A DNA stretch of 22,612 nt from Chloromonas sp. AAM2. Its lineage: Eukaryota > Chlorophyta > Chlorophyceae > Chlamydomonadales > Chlamydomonadaceae. The notes beneath the pieces were generated by a model, which made no database searches, had not been told where the DNA came from, and was given only the letters and a program-made list of their open reading frames with translations. Below are positions 9,289-21,200 of the stretch, one piece after another; position 1 is the first letter of the stretch; each line of letters begins with the position of its first letter. The stretch covers positions 1 through 22,612 of the forward strand of contig QAXH01000825.1 in the NCBI GenBank assembly GCA_004335635.1, written 5' to 3'. The translations under genes and the position numbers were made by a program.

Positions 9289-9333
9289 GGTATGGTGATG
9301 ATCAACTCGGACCTGGTATGGTAAGGATCAACT
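9289..9333 (+). repeat. Short imperfect direct repeat
   Basis: The 19-mer ggtatggtgatgatcaact at 9289-9307 recurs 26 bp downstream at 9315-9333 with two changes. It lies just after the RRM gene's stop, possibly in its 3' UTR. Confidence 0.7.
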
Positions 9334-9495
9334 GGTTGACCTGCCATGCCATCCCCACAAGGATGCACTTCTTGCAAAGTCTGTCAGTTATCTGCTCACA
9401 CACTTAAAACAAAAGAAGAGAGTTTCAAGGCCTCAATGTGGCAAACAAAGACGTGCATGATACAGTGCGTTCAAGTCTTGCTCACCCTTGGTTTG

Positions 9496-9520
9496 CATCA
9501 GCCTAGCAGACACCGCATAG
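9496..9520 (+). repeat. Dispersed short repeat B, copy 2
   Basis: Core cagcctagcagacaccgc, in the same orientation as 7865-7890 and about 1.6 kb away. It lies downstream of the RRM gene's stop. The flanks do not match the other copies beyond the core. Confidence 0.75.
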
Positions 9521-11634
9521 GTTCCCATCAATAACGGCATGCATGCAGTGCACTGTTTCATACGAGTATCTCCTCAAGAACAGTCAAGTTACATGCGAAA
9601 CGGGCTCAAGAGGTATGACCTGGTTGGCAGTGATGTATCCAACCCTGAACCCTCACCCTGACAAGGAAAAACGCATGGCTGTGTGGTGTGCTGCCACACC
9701 CAACCATTTGCATGGGCGATTGGGTGTTTATTTGCAAAGAAGAGCATCGAAGCATCAGGCTCATTGACAGCACAGGTCAGCAGTCTTACCTATGGCCCAC
9801 ACACTTTCCGACTAGTGCACAGCAGCCCTTAATGATTCACTTAACACATTATTAGCAGTAGCAGATACCTGCTTTGCCAGTCGGACTAGTTACGCTGCTG
9901 CTGATTGCAATGTGGACAGTGCTCCTGCCCAATGAATGTCATCTGCCAAGCACACAACGAATCCAAGTGATGCCATGCGTTATGCCTATGCACTATGGCG
10001 GCAGACAGTTATGTCCCGGTTATTATGCTGCTTTGATAAGAAGAGTTATCAGCAGGACAAGACGTCATGCGGGTATGTACCTGTGCCTGTTGTGCATCAA
10101 CACACGTGTCAACCACGCAGCAGGGGCTGTGCATAATTGCATGCGCGTGGGGTGCCAGGCGCCTTGAGAAGATCGCATGCTGGTGTGGGTGTGCGGCGCC
10201 TTGGAAACTGGCAGTTGCTTTAGGCTTGATGATATACATCATATTAACCAGCGTGATCTACTTTACCACGGAAGCCCATGTTGCAGGCTTCCTGTGCTCT
10301 TGCTTTTGACGGTTAGACGTGTGCTGGTGATCAGGCCAGGATAGTTCTTGCATTATGAAAGGTCAGTATTGACCCCTTGACCGCACGTCTTTAATAGACC
10401 ATAATGTTGTTGGCTTGCTTAGGCAAGGCCCATAATGGCCATGGCGGAATATGGTGCATGCTCCCAAGCAAGGATGAAAAGATCATTAAGGAAGAGGTCA
10501 CCTATGTTGTCGAAGGGAACTCCAGTCAGAAGAGTTACAGCCAATGTCTGCGTTTTGCCTTGAAGTGCGGCCCGTGCTGCAGGTGTCTCGTTTGGCATGC
10601 GCAGCCAGTGAGCCATCTTGCGTTATTGCACTCTGATGCACAAATAATGATTCTCGATGTGTTTCAAGTAAGTGTTGACTCATTTTGTCTTGTAGTTGTC
10701 TCTGCACTGTGCTGTCATAATGTGTCGCAAATGGAAGCAATTGCTTTCCATCTGCTTGTGAGGGTTTAAATCTGCTGGCATGTTTTGGTATGCTTGACAC
10801 GGCAAAACATGGGCTGGTGTTGATAGTGGGATGGTTGGTGGGACGCGGAGGAGGGCAGGCATGAAGGCGTGAGTCGTGTCGCATCCAACCTATTCTGATT
10901 TACGTTTTACTTTCACCACAGTTGAAGTTAATCCAGCCATTGAATTGCGGCGTGCAAGTATCCCAGCTGCACCCTACTGAAGCCGTTTTAATCAGTTCAT
11001 CCTGTCCAGGGTGATCGGATGAGCACGGTGTTCAAATGGGGCGAGAGACTGCTCGATCTGTTCTCACCTTCGATTAATCCAGTATGAGCTGGGCTGGCCA
11101 TATCTTTGAAGGTTGTTGATAAGGGTGAAAGAGTAGTTAAGAGCATGTGGTGTCATGTGCTGCATCCGGATGCCCAATAGCTTCTGATGGGACCTTGGAC
11201 ACCTTGTGGTGGTGCGCCGCTCCTTGCATGCAGAGCCCCTTCCTTGGTTCCACTCGCTTTGCTCTGTCATGTTGTCTCTCCATATGCGATGGGTTTTCCG
11301 TTCCCTTGGTTTGTAATCAATAATAGACTCGTGCAACATGGAGGCTAGAGGCACAGGTTCTGATTGTTGTGACCAGAGAGACGGAGGCAGTGCTTCATGT
11401 GCAAGCATTTGGACGTGCGTTTGACCAGCCTGCTAACACAATCGGACGTCTTGTGCATATGAGGTCCACAGCGGTCGGGGTTAGAATTAATCCAGCAACA
11501 CATCCTAGTGGCAGATGTCACTAACCCAGCACCAAACTTTGCACCACCATCATGATAAAAACTTAGTTTAGAGATAGTCCTGAAAAGACTAGTTCCACAA
11601 AAACATTGACCACCTCAACTGTGACACACAAAAA

Positions 11635-11650
11635 CTGTCCCAGAACTGGC
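11635..11650 (+). repeat. Dispersed short repeat A, copy 3 (core only)
   Basis: The 16-bp core ctgtcccagaactggc matches the cores at 78-99 and 5798-5819, except that the leading c replaces t. It lies 11 bp before a copy of repeat B, suggesting the two motifs belong to one element here. Confidence 0.55.
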
Positions 11651-11659
11651 ATCCACAAC

Positions 11660-11664
11660 TTACA
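11660..11664 (-). terminator. Candidate poly(A) signal (TGTAA) for the URB2-like gene
   Basis: On the minus strand TGTAA lies here, and it is the first one after the URB2-like stop codon, about 620 nt downstream. TGTAA is the established polyadenylation signal of chlorophycean algae, and long 3' UTRs are usual there. It overlaps the edge of a repeat B copy, so it may be incidental. Confidence 0.35.
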
Positions 11665-11686
11665 TCAGCCTATCAGATACCGCTTA
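11662..11686 (+). repeat. Dispersed short repeat B, copy 3
   Basis: Core cagcctatcagataccgc, with two mismatches to the copy at 7865-7890. It is preceded at 11635-11650 by the core of repeat A. Confidence 0.7.
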
Positions 11687-12282
11687 AAGGGCGCAGTATG
11701 ACAATCAGCTTGGCAATCATTTCCATTCAACATTTAATGCTGTATCGCACGTCGCAAGCAATTGCCTCAGCCGTGCTTGATCAGACACTGCCATGAAGCA
11801 AGATCTGACGTTCCTACCTTTTCCCGCTGTCAAGGATGTCAGGCAGCCTGGCAAGCTGAGTGCTTGAACGCTGGATCCACATAGTACGGTTGCCCAGTCA
11901 ACAGGAATAGGCAGTTTAGTCACTGAACGCTCAGGTGCACACAACACCATAGCCCTGACATGCACAGAATCCAAACCAGGGTGTGACGGAATCCAACCCA
12001 TCCAACAAGCAAGTGAAGGGACTCATGAACAATTGACCTGTGTCCCGGGCGCTATCCTGGCCATGAACGCGCCAAAAAGGAGAAGAACACAATATCTATT
12101 GCATCCGGCTTGCATGCCAAGCATTGTGCATAGTTGAGAGTGCCCAGCCTTGCAGCCAACCACATGAGTTTGATGCAAAGATGGCAATGATTGGTTTGTT
12201 CACAACCTAACTGTCATCGTCAAATCAGTCATCAATCAAATCACCAAATGGGGAGCCTGCCCGTCATACAAGACGGTTTATC

Positions 12283-15200
12283 CTACACCTTGCCACTGAA
12301 CTTGACGTTCTTCTCCCAGTCCTTTCTCAGTGCAGCCAGCACACCGCGCCGCGCCCCGCCCCACCCTGGTCCCAGGGCCACATGCAGGGCCTGCAGCTCT
12401 CTGGGCCCCAGCACACCCAGAAGCTGCCGGGTGCCTCGGCGCAGCGCGAGGGCCGCCACCGGGGGCAGCAGCGCCCCCTGCCCTGGCTGCATCACCTCCT
12501 GGGGCTCCAAATCCTCCAGCGCCTGAGAACAAGCCACGGCAAAGAGGTAGGCAAGGATAAGCACTAACCACTGAATCGCTGAGGTCGGAAGTAACTTGAA
12601 TGCGTTGGAAGCCAGAACTCATGATGATTGACTTGCAAAGAGCGAGGGGGACAACCATTAAGCTGGTTGAAATGTCCTGAGCAGCAAGACTTCTAGGAGA
12701 GCTGTCAAGAACCCCTCTGTTGGTGGCCCAGACGAATGCAACTGTCACTTCCCTTTCCATGCACTGACCTGTGCTGTTGGTACTGCCATGGCCACAAGTG
12801 TGATGTAGTCAGCAACCGCGTGCATGCAGTACATGCGCAGCCCCGAGGCGTGCTCCTTGTCCTGTACGAGCGACTCGTACACCCTGGCGCACGGCAGCAG
12901 CACACATAAGGGCATGGCTCAGTACCTGTGTCGCTGGTAAGGCACATAAGAGCTCTTATGTATGATGGTGCATGTGACAGCTGGCGCGCATGTTCTGAGC
13001 CCATGTGGGAGACAATTGCACCCAAAGGTATCGATACGTCTGCGCAGTAGCGTAAAGAGGCACCCCCGTACGATGACACAAGTATCAGCCAATGCGCCAA
13101 TGGGGAATGCCAGTTGTACAAAGATCGCCCACAAGCGTGGTGTTGCTACAAGGTGTGCACGTGTCTCGTAGTTAGCCGCCGGTAATGCACGTGCTTTGCT
13201 CACGTGATCACAGCCACGTGACCCACCTGGCTATGGCGTGGGCGCAGTGAGCCACAGCATCTCCCATGTCCAACCCCATGCGCCCGCCTCCCGCTCCTGC
13301 GCGCCGCCACTGCCACTCGCCCTGCTGCTGCTGCTGCTGAGCGTGGTGCGCGTCTGCCCAGGCCACTACATGCGCCAACATGCCGTGCAAAGCGTCCACT
13401 ATCAGGGGGGCGCAGCCACGGCTGGCGGCGGGCCGGTGGCGCAGGCAGCTGGTGAGCAGCGAACAGCATGCCACCAACGCAGCCTGCCGCGCCCCACACC
13501 ATCCGAGCCCCGCCTGCTGCCCTACACCAGCCCCGCCTGCAGCCGCTGTGTGTGCAGGGAGCAGGGCTGCTGCAGATGACATGATGCTCGAGACCTGGCA
13601 GTCGCTCATTTGGAAAGTCAGTGGTCTGCCTGCCAGAGACTCTAGAGCTCGCACTGCCATGTACGCAGCGGCTGCATAGGTGGCTGTATCCGTGTGGGCC
13701 CCTGCCGGCTGCCCTGGCACATTGTCACTGCAGGCAGCCTCTGCAGGCCGTGCCGGGTCGACACTGGGTAATGATGGCAGGCCCCCAAGTGTGACCAGGA
13801 GGAGTGAGAGAGTGGCTATGAGGTCATGGGCAGCAGCGGTCAAGACCTGCAAACGGATTGGAATGAGAACGACGACTGGCTGGTCAAAAAGCTCATAAAG
13901 CAGTGATTGGCATTGCCAGCTTCCCAGGGCATTCCAGGTAGGCATATCGTGCAACAAGGCCTGCTGCAGGTTTCCTGAACCCATGCACCAAGGCTAGCAA
14001 TTATGCCGTCGTCTCTAGTGTGGAAGATAGCCCCTACAAAGAAAAAGCAATTACAGCCGCCCTTCCCCCGGCGCTGCACACTCGCCCACCTTGGCCATGC
14101 TGGGGCTTCCCTCCACCTCGAGCATCACCAGGAGGCAGTGCAGGTAGGCGGGGAGGGCGGCCGGCAGCCGACCGCCATGCAGGGGCGCGAGGGCGGCCTG
14201 CACCTGCCGCTCCACATGGAGCAGCATGGAGCGGAAGCGCGCAGCACCACATGCGACCACAAGCCGCCTGTCAAATCGCGAAACCAGGTCAACAATGTGT
14301 GACGTGAACCGATGAGCACACTGCCTGGCAGGCACTACCAGTCAAGACAAGGCAGAGGTATCTGAAGGGGACGTGAAAACCCAAGCCAGCCAGTCACGCT
14401 CAGCTGCAACAAGACGCAGTGACAACAAGACACAGTGACAACAAGACACAGGGTTAGCTGCATGCATAGATTGGGTCAGCTGCACGAGTTGGGTCAGTTG
14501 CATGAGTTGGGTCAGGTGCATGGTGGAGCACTTGCACCACTGGGTGCAGGAACTCACTACTGGTTGTCAGGGCTCGTGTGTAACACCCACCTGAGCGAGC
14601 CCAGCAGTTGCGTCCTGACAGCGCATGGCCAGCTGCCGGGCACCAGGTCAAACGTGAGGGCAGACCTCGCACCGTGCGGCGCCTGGGCGGGCGGGCTGCC
14701 GCATACCAGGGGTGGGCAGCAGGCCACCAACAGCGATGCATGCGCCTCCAGTAAAGTTATGTGCATGGGGAGTGGGCCCTGTTGCTCATGCATGGGCCCG
14801 TCAGTATGCCTATCTGGCACGAATGAGGATGGTCCTTGCAGCAACACATTGTGTGAGTTACCGTCATGTTGTAACAGAGCAAGCGCAGCTGGCGCTGTTG
14901 CCTCTTCAGGCGACAGGTGGTCAGCTGAGGTGGTTGCCAATTCAGGTGCCAGTGCTGATAGTGCGGTCAGCAGGGCTGCTGCCGTCGCCTGCTGCTGCTC
15001 TGTTCGGGGCCAGGGCAGGGCAGGTGCCGGCTGCTGGGAGGCGCGTGACAGCACGAGCAGGAGCACTTGCCTGGCACCTTCCGCTGAGATGATTGCCACG
15101 TGATCATGACGAGGCTTCCCAGCAATGGTGTCGCAAGCGATGCCTGCTGCATGCTTGCGCTTCCCTGTCGCTTTTGTGCTTATGGCAGTGCTACCAGCAG

Positions 15201-18200
15201 CGACGCAAGCTGAGGCAGCATTGCCCTTACGGGGTTCCACAGATCGTTGGTGTGCTGTCATGTCAGCTGGGTGTGGGCCAGCAAGCGCGCTGAGCTGAGC
15301 CAATGCAGCATAGGCCACACAGCAGCTGTCCAGTACTTGATGCGCATCCTGGAAACTGACGCCTAGTTGCAACCCCGTACTCCGACCTCTGCCGGCCTCT
15401 TGCTGCTGCTGATGATGACTCTCATGCAAAGAAGCTTGCTGCACAGCTGCACTGATCAACCACCTCAACTGTCGCTCCATGTCCGACAGCTGGGCAGCTA
15501 CTTGCTGGACGGCAGCGGCAGCAGCGGCCACACCCGCCCTCCGCCGCCGCCTGGTGCTGGCTGCTGCACCTGAACCACCTGCTTCTGGGCCAGCTGGCAT
15601 ACCCTCTCCAGCTGACAGCCCCACCACATGCTGACACGCAGCACTGAGCAAGGCGGCACACTGCTGAACGCCCGCCATCACCTCTACAGCCTGCCATGTG
15701 CCGGTCAATGCTGACCCACCTCCTGCACCCTGCTTCGCCATGTCCCCGATTGCCTCTCCAGCCTGCGCCGCAAGTCGCCTTCTCTTCTTCACCTTCTGAT
15801 CCCCAGCGGACCGCTCAGCACCGGCCACCAGGTGCTTGTCAGCTTCCCCTGACTGGCTGGACCATCCTGCTGCTGAACAGGCGCCTGCCAACATGCCATC
15901 TGCCATATCCACCATCTGCTTGAATACTCCACTCCCTGTAGACCTGTTTACATCATCTGCCACCCCATGGCTGGTTCCCACGACCCCACCTGCACCCTGC
16001 ATGGCTACCCCTGCAGCTGATGCGCGCTCATGCTGCAGCTGCAGCGCCATGCTGCATTGCATGACCCATGCCACAGCTGCATGCAAGCTGGTCAAATCAA
16101 CATGCGCAGCTGAGGCATGGAAATTGTTCTGGTCATGGCCGCCATCAGCAATTGCGTCCGTGTCAGTTGCAAGCAAGGCGTCGCGCTGGCAATGAGTGAG
16201 AAATGTTGACACGCACTGCAGCCAGGCAAGCAGTTTCTTCCAAGGCAGCTGCAGCGTTCCCTCGCCTTCCTCCTGCCGCCTGCCTGCTGCTTGCGCCTGG
16301 CGCACCCGGTGTAGGGCTGACTGGCACGCGCCCAGTGTCAGCAGAGCCTCGTGCGCAGCCCTGCACAGCTCTCCGCAGAGACTGGACAACGCCCCCCTGC
16401 CACGGCCGCCTGCGCCATCAACCACCTCTGCCACCTCCACTGGATCACGTGCCTCCCGACAGTCAGCCAGCAACTGCACTAACGCCGCTGCACACACAAT
16501 CACATGATCTGTCAGCTGTGGCAGCGCTGAGACAGGCGGCCCCCGGCTCATGTGGCTGCCCAGCTGCCTGGCTGCAGAAACCGCCAAACCAACCGCTGTG
16601 ATTCCTGGTGCACCACCTCCATGCACGTCATGACCTGCCACATGCCTGGGTTCCGCAGAAGAGGCAGCGGCGGAGGCAGAGGCTGATGGTGCATCAGTGG
16701 TCACTTGTGTGACGAAGAGCTTCATGGCTTTTGTCACCTTCTTGCCCGCAGCCGCTGCCCGGCTTTCCTGCATCAGCCGCATCGCTGCCTGCAGCCTGCC
16801 AACACCCTCACCCACTGCGCCGGTTGGTGCCCCCACTTGTGACTGCACAGTGAAAGCATGGCAAGTGTGACGTTCAAATCAGCACGGCTTCAAGACGTTG
16901 GAATGTGTGACATTTGGATCAGCACGGCTTGAAGCTTTACAATGCATGCAATTACGCCTGGTATGCCTAACCACGGGCTGCTGAAGAACATAAGCCACAG
17001 CATGATGCAACGCATCCAAGGTTCACGTGCCATGGGGATTCATGGGACAAAAAGGCAGGATTCTGTGCTCATGCCACAGCTAGCAGCTCACTAACCAGGA
17101 TGTGCAGTTGCCCTTAAGGTATATCCATGCTGTCAGCACAGTTGCTGCTAAGATGCATGGGAGTGCATGCTGCCAGTCACGCTCACCATCACCGCCTGCG
17201 TCCTCAACACAAGCCCGTCCAAGAGCGAGCGTCCCACTTTGCAGTAGGCCGGCAGCAGCTCCCCTGACACATGCGCTAGCGCCTGCCACCCAACCAACCC
17301 ATGGAGCACGTTACAGGAGGACGCGGCGACCCGATGCAACAGCACTGGCTGCTGCTGGGATGCGCTGTCGCTGCTGTGGCTGTTGCTCAACGGCTGGTTG
17401 AGTGCCTGCACCATGGCATGGCTGGCCATCTGCAGCCGCAGCACGGCGCGTGTGAGGGTGGGCGGCAGCCACGGGCCCGGGCCCCAGCAGCTGACAGCCT
17501 GCTGCGCGCCCACCCACACGGCCCCAAGCAACTGGCCACGCACCGCTTCAACTATTGAGTGCACTTGTCTGCTGGCATCCCCGGCCATCCCCGGCAGCCC
17601 GCCCACTGCAGCTCCCATGCCCCTTGCCCGCCCTACCATCAGCCTCTGACTCTGCAACCAACCTTGAGGCTCAGCACATGCTGCCAATCCAGACGCTCCT
17701 GCCTGGCCCAAATGCAGCCCAGCTACAAGCAGAGACATGCTTGTGCCAGCTTGCGGTGCGCGACATTGTAACCAGGTTGGCAGCAGCTGAAAATGCTCCG
17801 CCCTCCCAGCCCCAGCAGCACCCTTCACACCATCCAACTCGACAACCTCCTCTGCTTCGGAGTCAACCTCGCCTTGATGCTCAGACTCGTTGAACAAGAC
17901 GCTTGTAGGCAGCAGCATGTGCATAGACAGGCCCAGTTCAAGGCATGCATGTGCCAGGCAGGAATCTGCAGCCAATCGGCTGCCCACGCGCGTGCATGCA
18001 CTCTGCAGCAAGAGCACGCGGTCATGCAGTACAGAGGCCTGCTGCAGCAGGCAGCCATGCACTGTGTGCGCCAGTGCACACTGATCAGCATGAACAGATG
18101 AGACCTGCCACTGACTGCTGTCCCCGCTGTGCACAGCATCAGCATGCTGCACAGCCGCCAACTGGACTGCGTCATGGGGCTGTGTGCCGGCGGCTGCTGA

Positions 18201-21200
18201 GTCCAACACTGGCAGGTACTGACGGGCAGCGAGCACCAACAATGGATCGGCCGGCAGGTTGCCAGTGGTGTCTTCCCCTTCACCCCCTGGAGCTACAGCA
18301 CTAGCCGCCTTGGCTGCACCTGCTGCCGCCTCGCCTGCCTGGCGTCGCTGCTGCTCCCTGCACAGCCTGCCCCCTGCCTTGCCCGTGGCCTTGAGCAGCA
18401 ACTCAGCGGTGGACGGCCCTGCATGCATGCGCACAGCCGGCAGCTCAACGTGTGCATGGCTATCCATGCCATCACAGGCACCAAGCATGTGCGACCTCCC
18501 GGCCACACTTGCTCTCCGTTTGCAACCGGACAACTGCAGATAATACACCTGCACCTCCCTCGCCCCGCCGCCATGCACACGCGCTCACATCCAGACGTCC
18601 AGCCATCCTGTAAGCTCTCCCTTGACTGTGGTTGTTTGCTGACCATCCATTTACCAGCTTGCCCATTTTTAGTTTTGAGGCTCCCTTCCTTGTCCCAGCA
18701 TTACCCCTCAACGCACCCGACCACACATGCACATACCCGCAGCGTGCAGAGCTGCAGCAAAGAAGCCCTGGCAGGTCGCCAGCCTCTGTGCCGGCGCGCC
18801 CACAGGGTCGCCCTGCCCGTCCCCCGCTGCGGCCTCTTCTGCGCCGGCGCCTGGGCTGCCCGCTGCCTGCCCGGGCAGGACCGGCACCTCGGGGTTCAGA
18901 GCCACACAGCGTGCGTGGAGGCTGCGCAAGCATGAACAACCAGCGCGGACAACCAAACGTGGACAACCAAGCGTGGGCAGGTTGCGCCTTCTCATCTATG
19001 CATGGACCAGTTGTGGTCATCTGATCACTGACTGCGGCTTGCTACGCGCATGGTTCGACCGCACAACCAGGCGTGCGGCTTGGCTATAATCCAACTCATG
19101 CAATTGAACGTCAACATCGTTCCATCAGCTTTGTGTTGCTTCGATCACGCCTACAAGCGTCACCAACCATCTGACGACAGCATTTGAAGTTTTTGATGCT
19201 CCATCCTCACATGCAAGCACCATTTTAGCATAAGCTTTCTGTGGCCAGACAACGTAAGCCAACATCAACGTTACAAGGCCACCAGTGCCTGTTTCCCATG
19301 CAGTATCCCTGTGTCCCCCCCCTCCACCTCACCTGACTGCCGCACAGTATATCTGTAGCTGCATGGTGAGGAGTGTGACGTCATGGGACCGCAGCAGATA
19401 ACGGACAGACCGTTTTCCAGCCTTGGGTTTCTCGCACGCCAGGGCGAGAAGTGTGACCATGGGTTCTGCCAAGTGTGAGACGAGCTGCTGGCAGGCGGCG
19501 GCAATGGGGCCGGCGGTTGGCAGCTCCAAGCGGACGGCTGAGTGAGGCAGCAAGGCAGTCAAGAGTCGCCACGCTTAGTGGCAGTAGGCCAGACAGATGC
19601 ACCCGCCTTGTAAACATTGCATGTGACTTTGGAGCATCTTGACTCGCTCAGTGACTGCAGTGGCTGCAGTCACCCCAAGGCTGGCGTACTGCAAAACAAT
19701 TCAAGGTTTCCAATGCAGCTCCCATAGGTTTGTCTTTCAAACCCTCTAACCCAAAACCGTAAACCCTATCCCTGTATCCTCCCATATCCCATAGGACTAT
19801 CCCTGCCATGTGCATGCTCCAGGCTGCGGCCCGGCCTCACCCTGTGTGCACGTGACCACCAGCGCAGCGGCAGCCAGGTGTCCGGCCTGCGCCCCGGGGG
19901 CGCACTGCGGGCGGTGCGCCGCACCCGCCGCATGTGTGGGGCTGTGCAGCCGCTGCAGGTGGGCGGACAAGCCAGACAGAAGGTGCGCGCCCTGGCCTGA
20001 AGCACACAGGAAAGGGAGGGGAAGATAAGAAGGAAGACCATGCATGCCCTTCAGTTGGCGAGTTGACGTGCAAGGCACCACGGGGCGCAGTCCAACGAAA
20101 ACAAAAATTGTAGTCCGGGAAAGGGCGGGACAGCGGGAGGGTGAGGCAGTGGGAACCTGATGGGCGGTAGGAACTTGATGGGTGGGATGATGCCATGCAA
20201 TACCAGGGGCATTGCCCAGGATAAATGCTGCAAGCATCCAACCTGTGTGCTTGTACATCGACACGCAACCATGCAGCACGTGTGCCCAGCGGCTAGCTCA
20301 CCTGGTGGCAGATTGGTAACCCATGCATGTACGTGTGCGTGTGTTTACGTCTGTATAGTCCCACAAGTCGAACAGAAGATGTGTGCTTAAACAGCAGGAT
20401 GAAAGCATGCAGCACCTGTGCCCAGCGGCTAGCTCACCTGGTGGCAGATTGGTCACAGCAGCAGCCAGCGATTGGAGCACCTGGGGCTGCAGTAGCACAT
20501 GCGCCAGGCGGCCGATGTGGACCCTCCTTGCCTGCCCCCCCGCCTCCGCTGCCTGCCCCCCCGCTGCCACCAGGGCGTCGGCCAGCGACTCCAGCAGCAC
20601 GTGCAACTGACGCAGCTCAGCGTAGGCGGCCATCAGCTGGCCGGTGCAGGCGGCAGCCACCGCCAACAGGACAGGCTCACACGAGTTCGTCCCTGTGCGC
20701 ACAAGACACTCCTGATGAGGACCTGATGATGTGGCACTGCTGGCCACGTGCCAAACCACACAGACAGGTTTGAGCTGAATGCTGACTGAATGCCGATGCA
20801 GGGAGGGTCTGGGTCAGCGCTACAACAAGTAGCGCTACATGCTGGCTGGGATATGCAAATGCAGCCGCGCTATGAGAATTGCATGTCACACACAATATCG
20901 CATTGTTGACATGCTTTGCAGTGCGCCAGAGACACAGGCAGGCCACAACCGGCTGGCTCCTGGCATGCTCCGTTGCACCAATGCTCGTGCTACCCTACCC
21001 TATGGCGCAACATGTTGCCGTCAGCAACCACCTTGAGGAGATTGATAGCAGCGTCAACTGCTCCAGCAGTTACACCTACCATGTGTGACAGTCACTGTGT
21101 CTTCCAGCAGCTTCCACAGAGCAGGCAGGGAGGCCGTCAGTGCACGGTACTCCAATGCGAGCATAGAGCAGATAGCGCTGCACACTGCTGCCGCAAAGCG

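Larger units (their letters stand above)
9179..12282. other. 3.1-kb spacer between convergent genes; no gene recognised
   Basis: This region should hold the 3' UTRs of the RRM gene (plus) and the URB2-like gene (minus). I recognise no other protein. Open frames such as 10404-10769 (plus), 10419-10616 (minus), 11064-11408 (minus) and 11717-12001 (minus) lack known motifs, and none shows a convincing chain of splice-linked exons. The 10419-10616 frame is hydrophobic at its C-terminal end but unidentifiable. Repeat families A and B have copies at 9496-9520 and 11635-11686. Confidence 0.5.

Noticed and set aside
10419..10616. A minus-strand hydrophobic frame as a membrane-protein exon
   Set aside because: It has a reasonable translation but no start context, no splice-linked neighbours and no family resemblance.
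14435..15103. A plus-strand 222-codon open frame opposite the URB2-like gene
   Set aside because: It is antisense to exon 10 and the neighbouring intron. The GC-rich codons of the real exon leave all opposite frames open, and the translation is Cys/Ser/Ala rich with no domain.
14557..16848. A separate intronless gene of about 763 codons on the minus strand
   Set aside because: It is exon 10 of the URB2-like gene. It starts after a ctgtgcag acceptor with no ATG there and ends at a clean donor at 14590 in matching phase; the extra residues past the donor are intron.
19040..19080. A tRNA-like GGTTCGA box
   Set aside because: No matching A box, acceptor stem or anticodon arm could be drawn around it.
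19740..19800. A telomere-like C-rich stretch (aaccctctaaccc, aaaccctatccc)
   Set aside because: The units are irregular and do not form a CCCTAAA or CCCTAAAA array; it is ordinary intron sequence of the URB2-like gene.
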